From contig NZ_BIMC01000019.1 of the NCBI RefSeq assembly GCF_004000885.1, forward strand, positions 1 through 64,000: a DNA stretch of 64,000 nt, read 5' to 3'. The DNA is from Paenibacillus glucanolyticus NBRC 15330. GTDB lineage: Bacteria; Bacillota; Bacilli; Paenibacillales; Paenibacillaceae. A program made the translations under genes and the position numbers. The notes below the pieces were generated by a model. The model worked only from the letters and a program-made list of their open reading frames with translations, had not been told where the DNA came from and did no database searches. Below are positions 49,779-58,796 of this stretch, in pieces; the stretch's first letter is position 1, and each line of letters starts with the position of its first letter.

Positions 49779-50822
49779 TTGAAGAAACTGGCTATTGCGG
49801 TATTGGTTCTGATCCTTATTGCCGGCGGAGGCTTGTTCTACATTTGGAACGGTTTACAGCCTGTTACAACCTCTGAAACACCGGTTGAATTCACGGTGGA
49901 GTCCGGAATGAGCACATCATCCATTGCCGATCTGCTTGAGGACAAGGGTCTGATCAAGAACGCCCTTATACTTAAAGGTTATCTGAAGATTACGAACGAA
50001 GGCAGCCGGCTTATGGCCGGCACGTATGAGGCTACACCGGGAACCCCCTTCAAGGAGCTGCTGTCCAAGATGAGCAACGGTGAAGTGAAGGCGGAGGAAA
50101 TGGTCCGGTTCACCATTCCTGAGGGTTACACCATTCTCCAGATGGCAGAAACCATCGCTCGTGAGAGCGGAATCGATGAGAAGGAATTTCTGGATGCTGT
50201 GGATCAGACTACCGGTTGGGACGTACCGATTGTAGGTGAGATCCCGGAAGGAACGGATCTCAGGCACCATCTGGAGGGCTATTTGTTTCCTGCAACCTAC
50301 GATGTGCCGAAGAAGGATCTAACAGCTAAAGGCATTGTGGAGACCATGCTCAAGGAAACCGAGAAACGTCTTGCGGAAATTCCTGATTTGCAGAGCCAAC
50401 TGGAGGCACGCGGCGTGACGTTCCATGAGCTCATGACCATTGCTTCACTGGTTGAGCGGGAAGTGGTTGCAGAGCAGGAGCGAGCTCTTGTAGCCGGCGT
50501 TATCTATAACAGGCTGGAAGAAGATATGCGGCTTGAGATTGATGCGACTGTTCAATACCTGTTAGATAAACCGAAGGAACGGTTGCTTTATGCTGATCTG
50601 GAGGTTGAAAGCCCGTATAACACCTACCGACAAAAGGGGCTGCCGCCCGGTCCAATCTCGAGCCCGAGTTTGGAGTCCATTCAGGCCGCTCTGAATCCGG
50701 AGAAATCAGACTATTTGTTCTACGTAACCAAGAAAGACGGTACGCAAGAGCATTTGTTTGCTAAAACGTATAAAGAGCATTTGAAAAACATTGAGAAGAG
50801 TAAGAAAATGGCACAACCATAA
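49779..50822 (+). CDS. mltG: Endolytic transglycosylase MltG (YceG-like)
   Basis: MltG cuts nascent glycan strands at the membrane and may set their length. The 347 residues begin with a membrane anchor (LAIAVLVLILIAGGGLFYIW), then a LysM-like domain and the catalytic YceG domain. The conserved Glu lies in ASLVEREVV, and the motifs YNRLEEDMRLEIDATVQYLL and YNTYRQKGLPPGPISSPSL are intact. TTG 49779 is 8 nt after GAAGGGA; ATG 49770 abuts it. In B. subtilis yrrL is in the same position. Confidence 0.93.
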   Translation: MKKLAIAVLVLILIAGGGLFYIWNGLQPVTTSETPVEFTVESGMSTSSIADLLEDKGLIKNALILKGYLKITNEGSRLMAGTYEATPGTPFKELLSKMSNGEVKAEEMVRFTIPEGYTILQMAETIARESGIDEKEFLDAVDQTTGWDVPIVGEIPEGTDLRHHLEGYLFPATYDVPKKDLTAKGIVETMLKETEKRLAEIPDLQSQLEARGVTFHELMTIASLVEREVVAEQERALVAGVIYNRLEEDMRLEIDATVQYLLDKPKERLLYADLEVESPYNTYRQKGLPPGPISSPSLESIQAALNPEKSDYLFYVTKKDGTQEHLFAKTYKEHLKNIEKSKKMAQP

Positions 50823-50832
50823 TATGACTTGA

Positions 50833-50868
50833 TCAAAAGATCCGGATTCAATAGACAGGATCCTTTTT
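50833..50868 (+). terminator. Possible terminator after mltG
   Basis: AAAAGATCC and GGATCCTTTTT pair with a one-base bulge around a loop of about 15 nt. Confidence 0.6.
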
Positions 50869-50898
50869 GAACAACCCCGAATAGGGAGGAAATATTTC

Positions 50899-51831
50899 AT
50901 GAGTATCAAACCTGAATTATTGGCGGCTGCTGGTTCCTTGGAAGATGCTGCTGCTTACCTGGAAGCGGGAGCGGATGCTTTGCTGGTTGGTGAAGATCGT
51001 TTTGGCATGCGTCTGCCCGGCAGTCTGACCTTGAACGACATTCGTCAAGTAGTCCAGCATGCGCATGGACGGGGAAGTAAAGTGTATGTAAGCTTAAATA
51101 ACCTGATGACCAATGATTTGCTGCCTGAGCTTCCTGCTTATGTCAAGGCACTGGGTGAAATCGGCGTGGATGCGGTGGAGTTTAACGATCCGTCCGTACT
51201 TACTGCGGTGAAGGAGCTAGCTCCTCAGATTAAACTGCACTGGAATGCGGAAATGACGGCCACAAACTACTCAACGTCCAATTACTGGGGGAGCAAAGGC
51301 GCATCCCGGGTCATTCTTGCGCGTGAATTAAATATGGATGAAGTAACGGACATGAAGCCGCTGCTTCAAGTGGAAGCACAGGTTCAGGTCCATGGCATGA
51401 CCAATATCTACCATTCCAAGCGGCGTCTGGTGAACAGTTATATGTCGCAGCAAGGTAGACCCGTAAATGAAGGCAGTCTGGACAAGGAACGGGGACTGTT
51501 TCTCATTGAGGCTGAGCGCCAAGACGAGAAATATCCCATTTACGAAGACGTCAACGGAACTCATATTATGAGTTCGGAGGATATTTGTATCCTCGAGGAT
51601 CTGCATCTGTTGATGGCAGCCGGTCTTGACAGCTTTAAGGTGGAGACGCTGCTGAAGCCGCGCCAATATAATAAGCTTGTGATAAGCATTTACCGCAAGG
51701 CGATTGATTTATATACTGCGGACCCTTCTTCCTATGCATTTCAGGAGGATTGGATGGATGAAATTCGTGCCATTCAGGATCCGGAGCGAGAGTTATCGTT
51801 TGGATTTTTCTATAAGGAACAAGTTTATTAA
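50899..51831 (+). CDS. trhP1: U32 peptidase family protein, TrhP1-like (YrrN)
   Basis: The 310 residues show the U32 barrel: ELLAAAGSLEDAAAYLEAGADALLVG at the N-terminus (key part GADALLVGEDRFGMR) and VQVHGMTNIYHSKRRLVNSY. It lacks the cysteine cluster found in the next protein. In B. subtilis YrrN and YrrO (TrhP1 and TrhP2) are both needed for prephenate-dependent 5-hydroxyuridine at tRNA position 34. The gene has AGGGAGG upstream and lies 12 bp before trhP2, consistent with a working pair. The older label of collagenase is not supported. Confidence 0.85.
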   Translation: MSIKPELLAAAGSLEDAAAYLEAGADALLVGEDRFGMRLPGSLTLNDIRQVVQHAHGRGSKVYVSLNNLMTNDLLPELPAYVKALGEIGVDAVEFNDPSVLTAVKELAPQIKLHWNAEMTATNYSTSNYWGSKGASRVILARELNMDEVTDMKPLLQVEAQVQVHGMTNIYHSKRRLVNSYMSQQGRPVNEGSLDKERGLFLIEAERQDEKYPIYEDVNGTHIMSSEDICILEDLHLLMAAGLDSFKVETLLKPRQYNKLVISIYRKAIDLYTADPSSYAFQEDWMDEIRAIQDPERELSFGFFYKEQVY

Positions 51832-51843
51832 GGAGTGTACAGC

Positions 51844-53187
51844 ATGGAAGCAATGGCACAGCCAAAATACAAGGGCAAACGCTATCGCCTGGACAAGCCA
51901 GAACTGCTCGCCCCGGCTGGTAATTTGGAAAAGTTGAAATTTGCGGTGCACTACGGCGCCGATGCAGTTTATATTGGAGGACAGAAATACGGTCTTCGTT
52001 CGAACGCGGACAATTTCAGCTTCGAGGAAATGAAGGAAGGCGTGGAGTTCGCCAAGAAATACGGTGCTAAAGTATTCGTGGCAACCAATATCTACGCGCA
52101 TAATGAGGACGTAGAGGGGATTGAATCCTATCTGCGCAGCTTGGAGGAAGCGGGCATCGCAGCGATTATAGCCGCAGATCCGGCCATCATTGAGGTTGCC
52201 AAGCGTGCCGCGCCCAAACTTGAGGTTCATCTGAGCACACAACAGTCTACGCTTAATTGGCAGGCCGTGAAGTTCTGGAAGGATGAAGGATTACCAAGGG
52301 TTGTGCTGGGCCGCGAGACGAGCATAGAAGAAATTGCAATGATTAAAGAGCATGTTGATATTGAGATCGAAGCCTTTATTCATGGTGCGATGTGTTCCTC
52401 CTTTTCCGGACGCTGTGTGTTGTCAAATCATTTTACGGATCGTGACTCCAACCGGGGCGGCTGCTGCCAATCCTGCCGCTGGAAATACGATTTGTTTGAG
52501 GATGGAAGAGAAGATAACGGCAACTGGGTATCCGAAGAGGTGCAGATGATGGAACAGCGGGCATCGAGGCCGTCTCCATTCAAACCGGGCGTTACACAGA
52601 TTCCGTTGTTTCAACCGGAGGACAACCAATTTACCATGGGGTCGAAGGATCTTTGCATGCTGGAGCATATTCCGGACCTGATTGAGGTCGGCATTGACAG
52701 CTTCAAGATTGAGGGCCGGATGAAATCCATTCATTACGTAGCTACGGTTGTTAATGTGTACAGACAGGCGATTGATTCCTATATGGCAGACCCTGAACAT
52801 TACGTGCTGAAGCCGGAATGGATCGAGGAAATCAACAAAGCGGCCAATCGACCGCTGAATACCGGATTCTTCTATGATACCCCGGATCATGAGGACCATA
52901 TCTATGAACCGGAAGAGAAGGCCGTGCCTTATGATTTTGCCGGATTGGTTATGGCGTATGACAAGCACTCAGGTACAGCTGTAATACAGCAGCGAAACCA
53001 TTTTAAGCCTGGTGACGAAATTGAGTTTTTTGGCCCAGAAGGTACCTTCTTCAAGCAGGTAGTTGGCCCTATTCAGGATGAGGATGGAAATGAGCTGAAC
53101 GCGGCACGGCATCCCTTACAGCTTATTCGCTTGCAAGTGGATCAGCCGGTGCGTAACTTTGATATGATGCGAAAGCGCAAAGGGTAA
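51844..53187 (+). CDS. trhP2: U32 peptidase family protein, TrhP2-like (YrrO)
   Basis: The 447 residues begin with a U32 domain (LLAPAGNLEKLKFAVHYGAD). The cysteine set GAMCSSFSGRCVLSNHF and GGCCQSCRWKYD would bind an Fe-S cluster, as in U32 tRNA/rRNA hydroxylation proteins. A C-terminal barrel-like domain follows at about residues 370-447 (FKPGDEIEFFGPEGTF). ATG 51844 has AAGGAG 8 nt upstream. Paired with trhP1 as in B. subtilis; together they likely act on wobble uridine. Confidence 0.88.
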   Translation: MEAMAQPKYKGKRYRLDKPELLAPAGNLEKLKFAVHYGADAVYIGGQKYGLRSNADNFSFEEMKEGVEFAKKYGAKVFVATNIYAHNEDVEGIESYLRSLEEAGIAAIIAADPAIIEVAKRAAPKLEVHLSTQQSTLNWQAVKFWKDEGLPRVVLGRETSIEEIAMIKEHVDIEIEAFIHGAMCSSFSGRCVLSNHFTDRDSNRGGCCQSCRWKYDLFEDGREDNGNWVSEEVQMMEQRASRPSPFKPGVTQIPLFQPEDNQFTMGSKDLCMLEHIPDLIEVGIDSFKIEGRMKSIHYVATVVNVYRQAIDSYMADPEHYVLKPEWIEEINKAANRPLNTGFFYDTPDHEDHIYEPEEKAVPYDFAGLVMAYDKHSGTAVIQQRNHFKPGDEIEFFGPEGTFFKQVVGPIQDEDGNELNAARHPLQLIRLQVDQPVRNFDMMRKRKG

Positions 53188-53220
53188 AAAAGATATAGTT
53201 CTATATAACTACACACATGA

Positions 53221-53256
53221 GAATCCGGGTCCGTGGATGGACCTTGGATTCTTTTT
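53221..53256 (+). terminator. Terminator after trhP2
   Basis: GAATCCGGGTCC and GGACCTTGGATTC pair with a small internal loop, followed by TTTTTATTTT. It shows that the chemoreceptor frame does not begin upstream of it. Confidence 0.8.
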
Positions 53257-53401
53257 ATTTTCAAAAAAATTAGGAGTAATGGATTATTTTTTTGCGAAAA
53301 CCCAAAGGAAAACACCTCCAATTGTCGAAATAAAAAGTAACGAATACGTTCAAGAGATTAGCCGGCGTATTAATATTATGATTGTGGTAGGTGAACAGCT
53401 A

Positions 53402-55576
53402 ATGTCAGAAGTCGAACAGCATGATAAGAAGCCGAAAAGAGACAAGAAGCTCGGGGGAAACAAAGAGAAAAAGAAAGCACCTTCGGCATCAACGGGAATA
53501 CATAATGCAAAGTCGTTCATTTCAAACATGGGAACGGCCATCAGCCGAATGCCTGTGAACCCGGCAAAATCCGTAGGGATCCGGTTGTTTTTAATCTTTT
53601 TGTCAGCGATCGTATTTTTTGTTATCGTGTTGGGTTATCTCTCTTACAGTAAAGCGAAGAGCACCATTGAGAAGAATGCTGCAAACGGCAATCAGCAGAC
53701 GATCATTCAAACTTCTGAGAAAATCGACATCATCTTGGATAAGTACGAGAACGCTGGACGGCAAATTTTCTATGATATTGAACTGCAGAAGCTGTTGTCA
53801 GAGTACTCGGATAAAAATTTGAGTGATTATGATTCGTTTACCGTAGAACGCAGCATTCGGGATAAACTATCTAACCAAATCACGTCAGATTCGTCCATAA
53901 GGGCTATTTATCTGATCCCTAACAAAGGCGAGAAGATGATCTCGGCGGGTCAAACCTCGGAGACCTCCAAAACCGTGCTTGAACAAAGCTGGTATACAGA
54001 GCTGAAGGATGGCGACAAAAAGATTGTGTGGCTGCCAACCACTCAGAACAGCGGAGCTCCGTACTTTACGATTGCGCGCTCTCTTGGATCGATGAATGAT
54101 CTGACTTCTACGTACGTTGTTATGTTTGAACTTAACGCGTCCGTACTGGATACGCAGCTGAAGGGGATTGACCTGGGTGAAAACGGCCAGCTGCAGTTGA
54201 TCAGCCCAGAGGGCACGATTGTATCCTCCAGTGAGAGTTCGATCGTGGGCTCAGAGACAGCTTGGGCATTTACAAAGGAATTCAAGAAAGAAATGAAGAC
54301 GGATAACGTAAGAACCAAGGATGAGAACGGCAAGCAGGTATTGGCCGTTTATAATACGCTGAGCACCAATGATTGGAAGCTTGTGGGATCGGTTCAAACC
54401 AGTGAACTGACGAAGGATGCAACGAGCATTTTGACAATAACGCTGATAGTGGCAGCCGTTGACGTTATATTCGCCATACTGATCGGTATTTGGATGGTGA
54501 GAATGATTGCCCGTCCATTAGGCAAGCTCAACCTCCTGATGAAGGAAGGCGCAAAAGGTAATCTGAATGTTCGCACAGACCATAAGAGCCAGGATGAAAT
54601 CGGTCAGCTCTCTGCAAGTTTTAACGATATGATGGAGCAGATTACCGGCCTCGTGCAGCAAACAAGCAATACGGCTCAGGAAGTACTCAAGACGGCTGCA
54701 GAGTTAAGTGATGCCTCGAAGAAAACGGCCATCTCTGCAAAAGAAATTGCCGTTGCCACCGAGGAGATTGCGAACGGAGCCAGCAGCTTGGCAGTTGAAG
54801 CCGAGCGCGGCAGCGATCTGACCAACAACATCTCGAAGCAGATGCAAATTGTTGTTACGGCTAACGAAGAGATGGGCAAATCGGCCCGTCATGTGGAAAG
54901 CTCCAGTGAGCTGGGTACGAAGCATCTGAGCGACTTGCTCGACAAGACACACCAGACCGAGGATATGACACGTTCCATGATGCACAAGGTGGATGGCTTG
55001 AAGGAAACGACTTCTTCGGTTGTCAAAGTGCTGGATGTACTACAGAACATCACGAAGCAAACGAACATCCTTTCCTTGAATGCAACGATTGAAGCGGCCC
55101 GTGCAGGAGCAGCGGGCAAAGGGTTTATGGTTGTCGCCGATGAAATCCGCCAGTTGGCAGACCAGTCCAGGCAATCCATAGATATGGTTAGCCAGATCAC
55201 AGACCGTATCATGACCGAAATGAACGAAACCGTTCAGGTACTGCTGGATGCAAATCCGTTGTTCAAAGGCCAGATGGATGCCGTGAAGGAAACGAATGAC
55301 ATCTTCGTATCCGTCCAGCAGCAGATGGTAGACTTTATCGAACGTTTGGATTCTGTAACGCATTCCATTGATGAGCTGAACGAATCCCAGAATGTGCTCT
55401 CTGAAGCGATGAGCAACGTCAGTGCGGTTGCCGAGGAATCCTCGGCGACTTCCGAAGAGGTAGCTTCTCTCTCAACGGAGCAGCAAAGTGTTAGCAGTCA
55501 GTTGGTTAATCTGTCATCACAGCTGGAAAATGTATCGAATGAGCTTAAAGAGACCTTGTCTCGCTTTAGACTGTAA
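53402..55576 (+). CDS. Methyl-accepting chemotaxis protein
   Basis: A 724-residue transmembrane receptor. A charged N-terminal cytoplasmic stretch (about 1-55, Lys-rich) is unusual. Membrane helix 1 is at about 60-80 and helix 2 at about 340-365, enclosing a dCache-type sensor (LEQSWYTELKDGDKKIVWLP). A HAMP domain follows (RMIARPLGKLNLLMKEGAKG), then the signalling domain with the hairpin tip TNILSLNATIEAARAGAAGKG and VVADEIRQLADQSRQS. The ATG at 53402 has TAGGTG about 8 nt upstream; longer frames would run into the terminator. Ligand unknown. Confidence 0.9.
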   Translation: MSEVEQHDKKPKRDKKLGGNKEKKKAPSASTGIHNAKSFISNMGTAISRMPVNPAKSVGIRLFLIFLSAIVFFVIVLGYLSYSKAKSTIEKNAANGNQQTIIQTSEKIDIILDKYENAGRQIFYDIELQKLLSEYSDKNLSDYDSFTVERSIRDKLSNQITSDSSIRAIYLIPNKGEKMISAGQTSETSKTVLEQSWYTELKDGDKKIVWLPTTQNSGAPYFTIARSLGSMNDLTSTYVVMFELNASVLDTQLKGIDLGENGQLQLISPEGTIVSSSESSIVGSETAWAFTKEFKKEMKTDNVRTKDENGKQVLAVYNTLSTNDWKLVGSVQTSELTKDATSILTITLIVAAVDVIFAILIGIWMVRMIARPLGKLNLLMKEGAKGNLNVRTDHKSQDEIGQLSASFNDMMEQITGLVQQTSNTAQEVLKTAAELSDASKKTAISAKEIAVATEEIANGASSLAVEAERGSDLTNNISKQMQIVVTANEEMGKSARHVESSSELGTKHLSDLLDKTHQTEDMTRSMMHKVDGLKETTSSVVKVLDVLQNITKQTNILSLNATIEAARAGAAGKGFMVVADEIRQLADQSRQSIDMVSQITDRIMTEMNETVQVLLDANPLFKGQMDAVKETNDIFVSVQQQMVDFIERLDSVTHSIDELNESQNVLSEAMSNVSAVAEESSATSEEVASLSTEQQSVSSQLVNLSSQLENVSNELKETLSRFRL

Positions 55577-55588
55577 TATTCCATTCAT

Positions 55589-55630
55589 AGACTGCTCCAT
55601 CAGTTAAGACTGATGGAGCAGTCTTTTTTG
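55589..55630 (+). terminator. Terminator after the chemoreceptor gene
   Basis: A perfect 16-bp stem (AGACTGCTCCATCAGT/ACTGATGGAGCAGTCT), TAAG loop, six T. Confidence 0.93.
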
Positions 55631-55745
55631 TCTACCCGGCTCACTCATTATCTTCTGATAATCCTCCCCTATCAGTTCAATGTGATTGATTCAGGTTCCA
55701 CATGGAAATAATGGAATAATAAAGAACTAATTGGAGGAGCAGGAC

Positions 55746-57542
55746 ATGAGGCTGATCCGAAACAAGCGAATTACATACGGATGGCTGATATTGACGATGC
55801 TTATCGCCATTTTGACCCTAAGACTCGCATGGGTGCAGCTCGTGATGAAACATCAGCGGGTCCCCGGCAGTCGGCATACGATGGTTGAGGCCTCCCTCAT
55901 ACAGCGAGAACGGGGCATTGTGCTGGATTCTGGCCGCGGTCAATTTACAGACCGGAACGGAAAGCCGCTCACGGGTAAGCTGGTTTGGACAGCGGTGTTG
56001 TTCCCGGTAAGCGAGAAAGAGCTGAAGGACTCCCATAATCAGTTAGTTCAGCTGGCCCGCATCCTGGGGACAAATAAGGATCGTTTGGTACAGACATGGG
56101 GCAAGCTAAAGGAGCCGAAGTTGTGGCATGGAGAGAATACGGTCATTCCTCGTACCCTAACCAAAGCTCAGATCCAGCAGATCCAAGAGCTTGAACTTCC
56201 CAAACTCAAGGTTCTTCCTTATGAGCAGCGCTATGGCAATCGCCAATCGGGCATGCAGTGGCTTGGTTTTGTATCCGGCCAGCGGAAGGAGAATCTGTTC
56301 TTTCGTGATTATCCGGAGGTTACGGGAACGAGCGGTTTGGAGAAAACGATGGATTCACTGATACGGGGAGAAGGTCCTACCATCGTTTATTTTCCAGTCA
56401 ACAGTACCAATGAGGTGATACAGGATATCAAGCCGATGGTAAAGGCGCCGGATAATCCGTACTATCCCTTGAGGGTATCCACAACGATTGATATTGATAT
56501 TCAAAAAGGGATCGAAGCTATAACGGAGAAAGTGGGCATGAAGGAAGGGGCCGTTGTTGTACTGGATGCGCACAATGCCGATATTGTTTCTATGGTCTCA
56601 AGGCCGTTCTATAATCCGGAGCAGATTCACCCAAAGGACGGGCAGTGGGAAAATCGTGCCTTGAAAGCGGCAACTCCTGGCTCCATTTTCAAAATTGTCA
56701 CGGCATCTGCAATTCTTGAGCATGATTTAAGCTCCCCTGAAGAGCACTTCCATTGTGACGGCGAATACGGCAAGTTCGGACTTTCCTGCTGGAAAGAGGG
56801 AGGACATGGAACGATTGGGCTTCGCGAGGGTTTTGCCGAATCATGTAATGTCGTCTTCGCTACCCTTGCGGAAAGATTATCCGCACAGCAAATAGCGGAT
56901 GCGGCATCGGCGCTTGGTTTTGGGCAAACTGTGGGCTGGAGATCACAGGAATTCTTAGGTCTTCGTTCTTTTGTTCCATTGGACCATGAGGAGAAGGGGA
57001 CGGTATTCTCGGACTCCGTGGATGCTTCTGATGCAGGGGTTAGGGTACAGACTAGCATAGGGCAAAGGGATGCGGCCGTGTCCCCGCTGCAGGCGGCAAA
57101 TGCGATTGTGACTCTGCTTCACGGCGGTGTAAAGACCAAACCTCGTATTCTACAACAGATTCGGTACGCTAATGGCCAATTGCTTCAGGATACCCATCCG
57201 CTTAAGGAGCGTAAGTCAGCACAAGGTATTTCCCGGGAAACCTCATCCATTCTGCTGGAATGGATGGAGGATGTGGTTCAAGAGGGGACAGGCAGTTCTT
57301 TGAAAAACCGGAAATGGACACTTGCAGGGAAATCTGGAACGGCTCAGGTAACCGTAAAGGGCCGTCCCCGAAACAACCAGTGGTTTATCGGTTACGGCCC
57401 CGTGGAGAAGCCACGATACGCTGTGGCTGTGTTGGTGGAGAATCGGAGTCCAAGCAGCAGCAATCAGGCGGCGGAGATATTCGGTCAGGTTTCTGACTTC
57501 TTGGCTTCGGTTGAATCGCCCTCGGGCTCGGGCTCCGCATAA
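55746..57542 (+). CDS. pbpI: Class B penicillin-binding protein (PbpI/YrrR-like)
   Basis: A peptidoglycan transpeptidase of 598 residues. One N-terminal membrane anchor (YGWLILTMLIAILTLRL) precedes the dimerisation domain and the transpeptidase domain. The active-site motifs are S313-I-F-K316 (ATPGSIFKI), S366-C-N368 (AESCNVVF) and KSG near 516 (LAGKSGTAQV). ATG 55746 is 6 nt after GGAGGAG. B. subtilis pbpI (yrrR) lies in the same region after yrrO. The last 58 bp overlap the convergent gene. Sporulation-linked expression is known for B. subtilis; not visible here. Confidence 0.9.
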   Translation: MRLIRNKRITYGWLILTMLIAILTLRLAWVQLVMKHQRVPGSRHTMVEASLIQRERGIVLDSGRGQFTDRNGKPLTGKLVWTAVLFPVSEKELKDSHNQLVQLARILGTNKDRLVQTWGKLKEPKLWHGENTVIPRTLTKAQIQQIQELELPKLKVLPYEQRYGNRQSGMQWLGFVSGQRKENLFFRDYPEVTGTSGLEKTMDSLIRGEGPTIVYFPVNSTNEVIQDIKPMVKAPDNPYYPLRVSTTIDIDIQKGIEAITEKVGMKEGAVVVLDAHNADIVSMVSRPFYNPEQIHPKDGQWENRALKAATPGSIFKIVTASAILEHDLSSPEEHFHCDGEYGKFGLSCWKEGGHGTIGLREGFAESCNVVFATLAERLSAQQIADAASALGFGQTVGWRSQEFLGLRSFVPLDHEEKGTVFSDSVDASDAGVRVQTSIGQRDAAVSPLQAANAIVTLLHGGVKTKPRILQQIRYANGQLLQDTHPLKERKSAQGISRETSSILLEWMEDVVQEGTGSSLKNRKWTLAGKSGTAQVTVKGRPRNNQWFIGYGPVEKPRYAVAVLVENRSPSSSNQAAEIFGQVSDFLASVESPSGSGSA

Positions 57543-58654
57543 GAGCGGGACATGTCCCAAGGAGACACATCGAATTCTTCTCTCGGCAGATGAATCCATT
57601 GCTGCAGGTATCCTTGTGTAAGCAATTCCTTAATGAGAATCAGCAGGATCGGAGCCAGAATCAAACCGGCAACTCCAAATATGGACAGCGAAATCATCAT
57701 GAAGGACAACATCAAAAATGCAGATGATACGCCAATTGAATTGCCTGTAATCTTCGGTTCAAGCAGCTGTCTGGAGATCATGACAACCGCCAGCAGAACG
57801 ATTAGTCCAATGGCAAGCCCTGTATTGCCGACAATAAACAAATAAACAATCCACGGAATAAGAATAACGGGAACACCCAGCAGCGGCAATACATCGAATA
57901 CAGCACAGATAAGCGCAATGGACAGCGAGTTGCCTGTACCTAATATCAACAGCCCTATGTATACAATAACAAACGTAATGCTGACCAGCTTCATCTGAGC
58001 TTTTAAATAAGAACCGATCGCCTTAAATACATTTTCCTTCAGAAAGACAAAGGCCATCTTGAAGGTTTTGGGCGTTTTTTCTTTTGCGATTCTCCGCCAG
58101 CTGCCAATCTCAATGCTCAGGAAAAAGGCGAGAATGATCGCTACCCCGAAGCTGGTGATGAACGAGGAGAATGAACCCATGAAACCAACGATATAATGAA
58201 AGAACGACTCGGCAGCCCCTTGAGCAAAAGCGGTAATGTCTTGAAAATAGCCGTTAACCCGTTCTGTCAGATCAGGCGGCAGTGCCTCGAGCTTGCTTTG
58301 CAGGAAGATCAGACCCTCGGAGAAATGTTTTTGAATCGTTGCGGTGTAAGCCGGCAAATTCTCCTGCAGGTTCATGAACTGCGATACAATGAGTGCCCCT
58401 GCTCCGAACAAGATGCCGAGGATAATCAGCAGGAAGAGCAGAACGGATATCGCGGCGGCAAACGGCTTCGGAAGACCCCTGCGGTGCAGGAATTTGGATA
58501 AAGGCTCAATAATCAGGAAAACGAGGAAAGATAAAAACACGGGAGCCGCAATCTGGTAAAGCTTGCTGAATATGTACATGACCAGGTAAACCGTAAGTAC
58601 GATTAATCCAATATCGAAAGCGGTTCTCCAATATTTTTTATACAAGGGAAGCAT
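57485..58654 (-). CDS. AI-2E family membrane protein, YtvI-like
   Basis: A 389-residue protein with eight predicted membrane helices and a central loop (EALPPDLTERVNGYFQDITA). Family blocks include IGSYLKAQMKLVSITFVIVY, FDVLPLLGVPVILIPW and GLAIGLIVLLAVVMISRQLL with EPKITGNSIGV. The sequence is closer to YtvI, a sporulation membrane protein, than to the transporter at 44043. The tail (PEPEGDSTEAKKSET) is encoded across the 3' end of pbpI on the other strand, a 58-bp antisense overlap. Function unknown. Confidence 0.85.
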   Translation of the reverse strand: MLPLYKKYWRTAFDIGLIVLTVYLVMYIFSKLYQIAAPVFLSFLVFLIIEPLSKFLHRRGLPKPFAAAISVLLFLLIILGILFGAGALIVSQFMNLQENLPAYTATIQKHFSEGLIFLQSKLEALPPDLTERVNGYFQDITAFAQGAAESFFHYIVGFMGSFSSFITSFGVAIILAFFLSIEIGSWRRIAKEKTPKTFKMAFVFLKENVFKAIGSYLKAQMKLVSITFVIVYIGLLILGTGNSLSIALICAVFDVLPLLGVPVILIPWIVYLFIVGNTGLAIGLIVLLAVVMISRQLLEPKITGNSIGVSSAFLMLSFMMISLSIFGVAGLILAPILLILIKELLTQGYLQQWIHLPREEFDVSPWDMSRSYAEPEPEGDSTEAKKSET

Positions 58655-58796
58655 AGTGGAATATCGGCTCCTTTATACTTTATTAATTGATATCATTGTA
58701 CACGATTTGTGAAAAAAAAGCCTATTTCTTTAAGTGCTATGCTAAAATAATAATAGTGTGTTAATTAGAAAAAGAAAGAAAAAGCGGGGAGTTAGC

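Noticed and set aside
53237..53401. A longer chemoreceptor starting at 53237
   Set aside because: The extra codons would start inside the terminator hairpin of trhP2 (53221-53256) and have no ribosome site.
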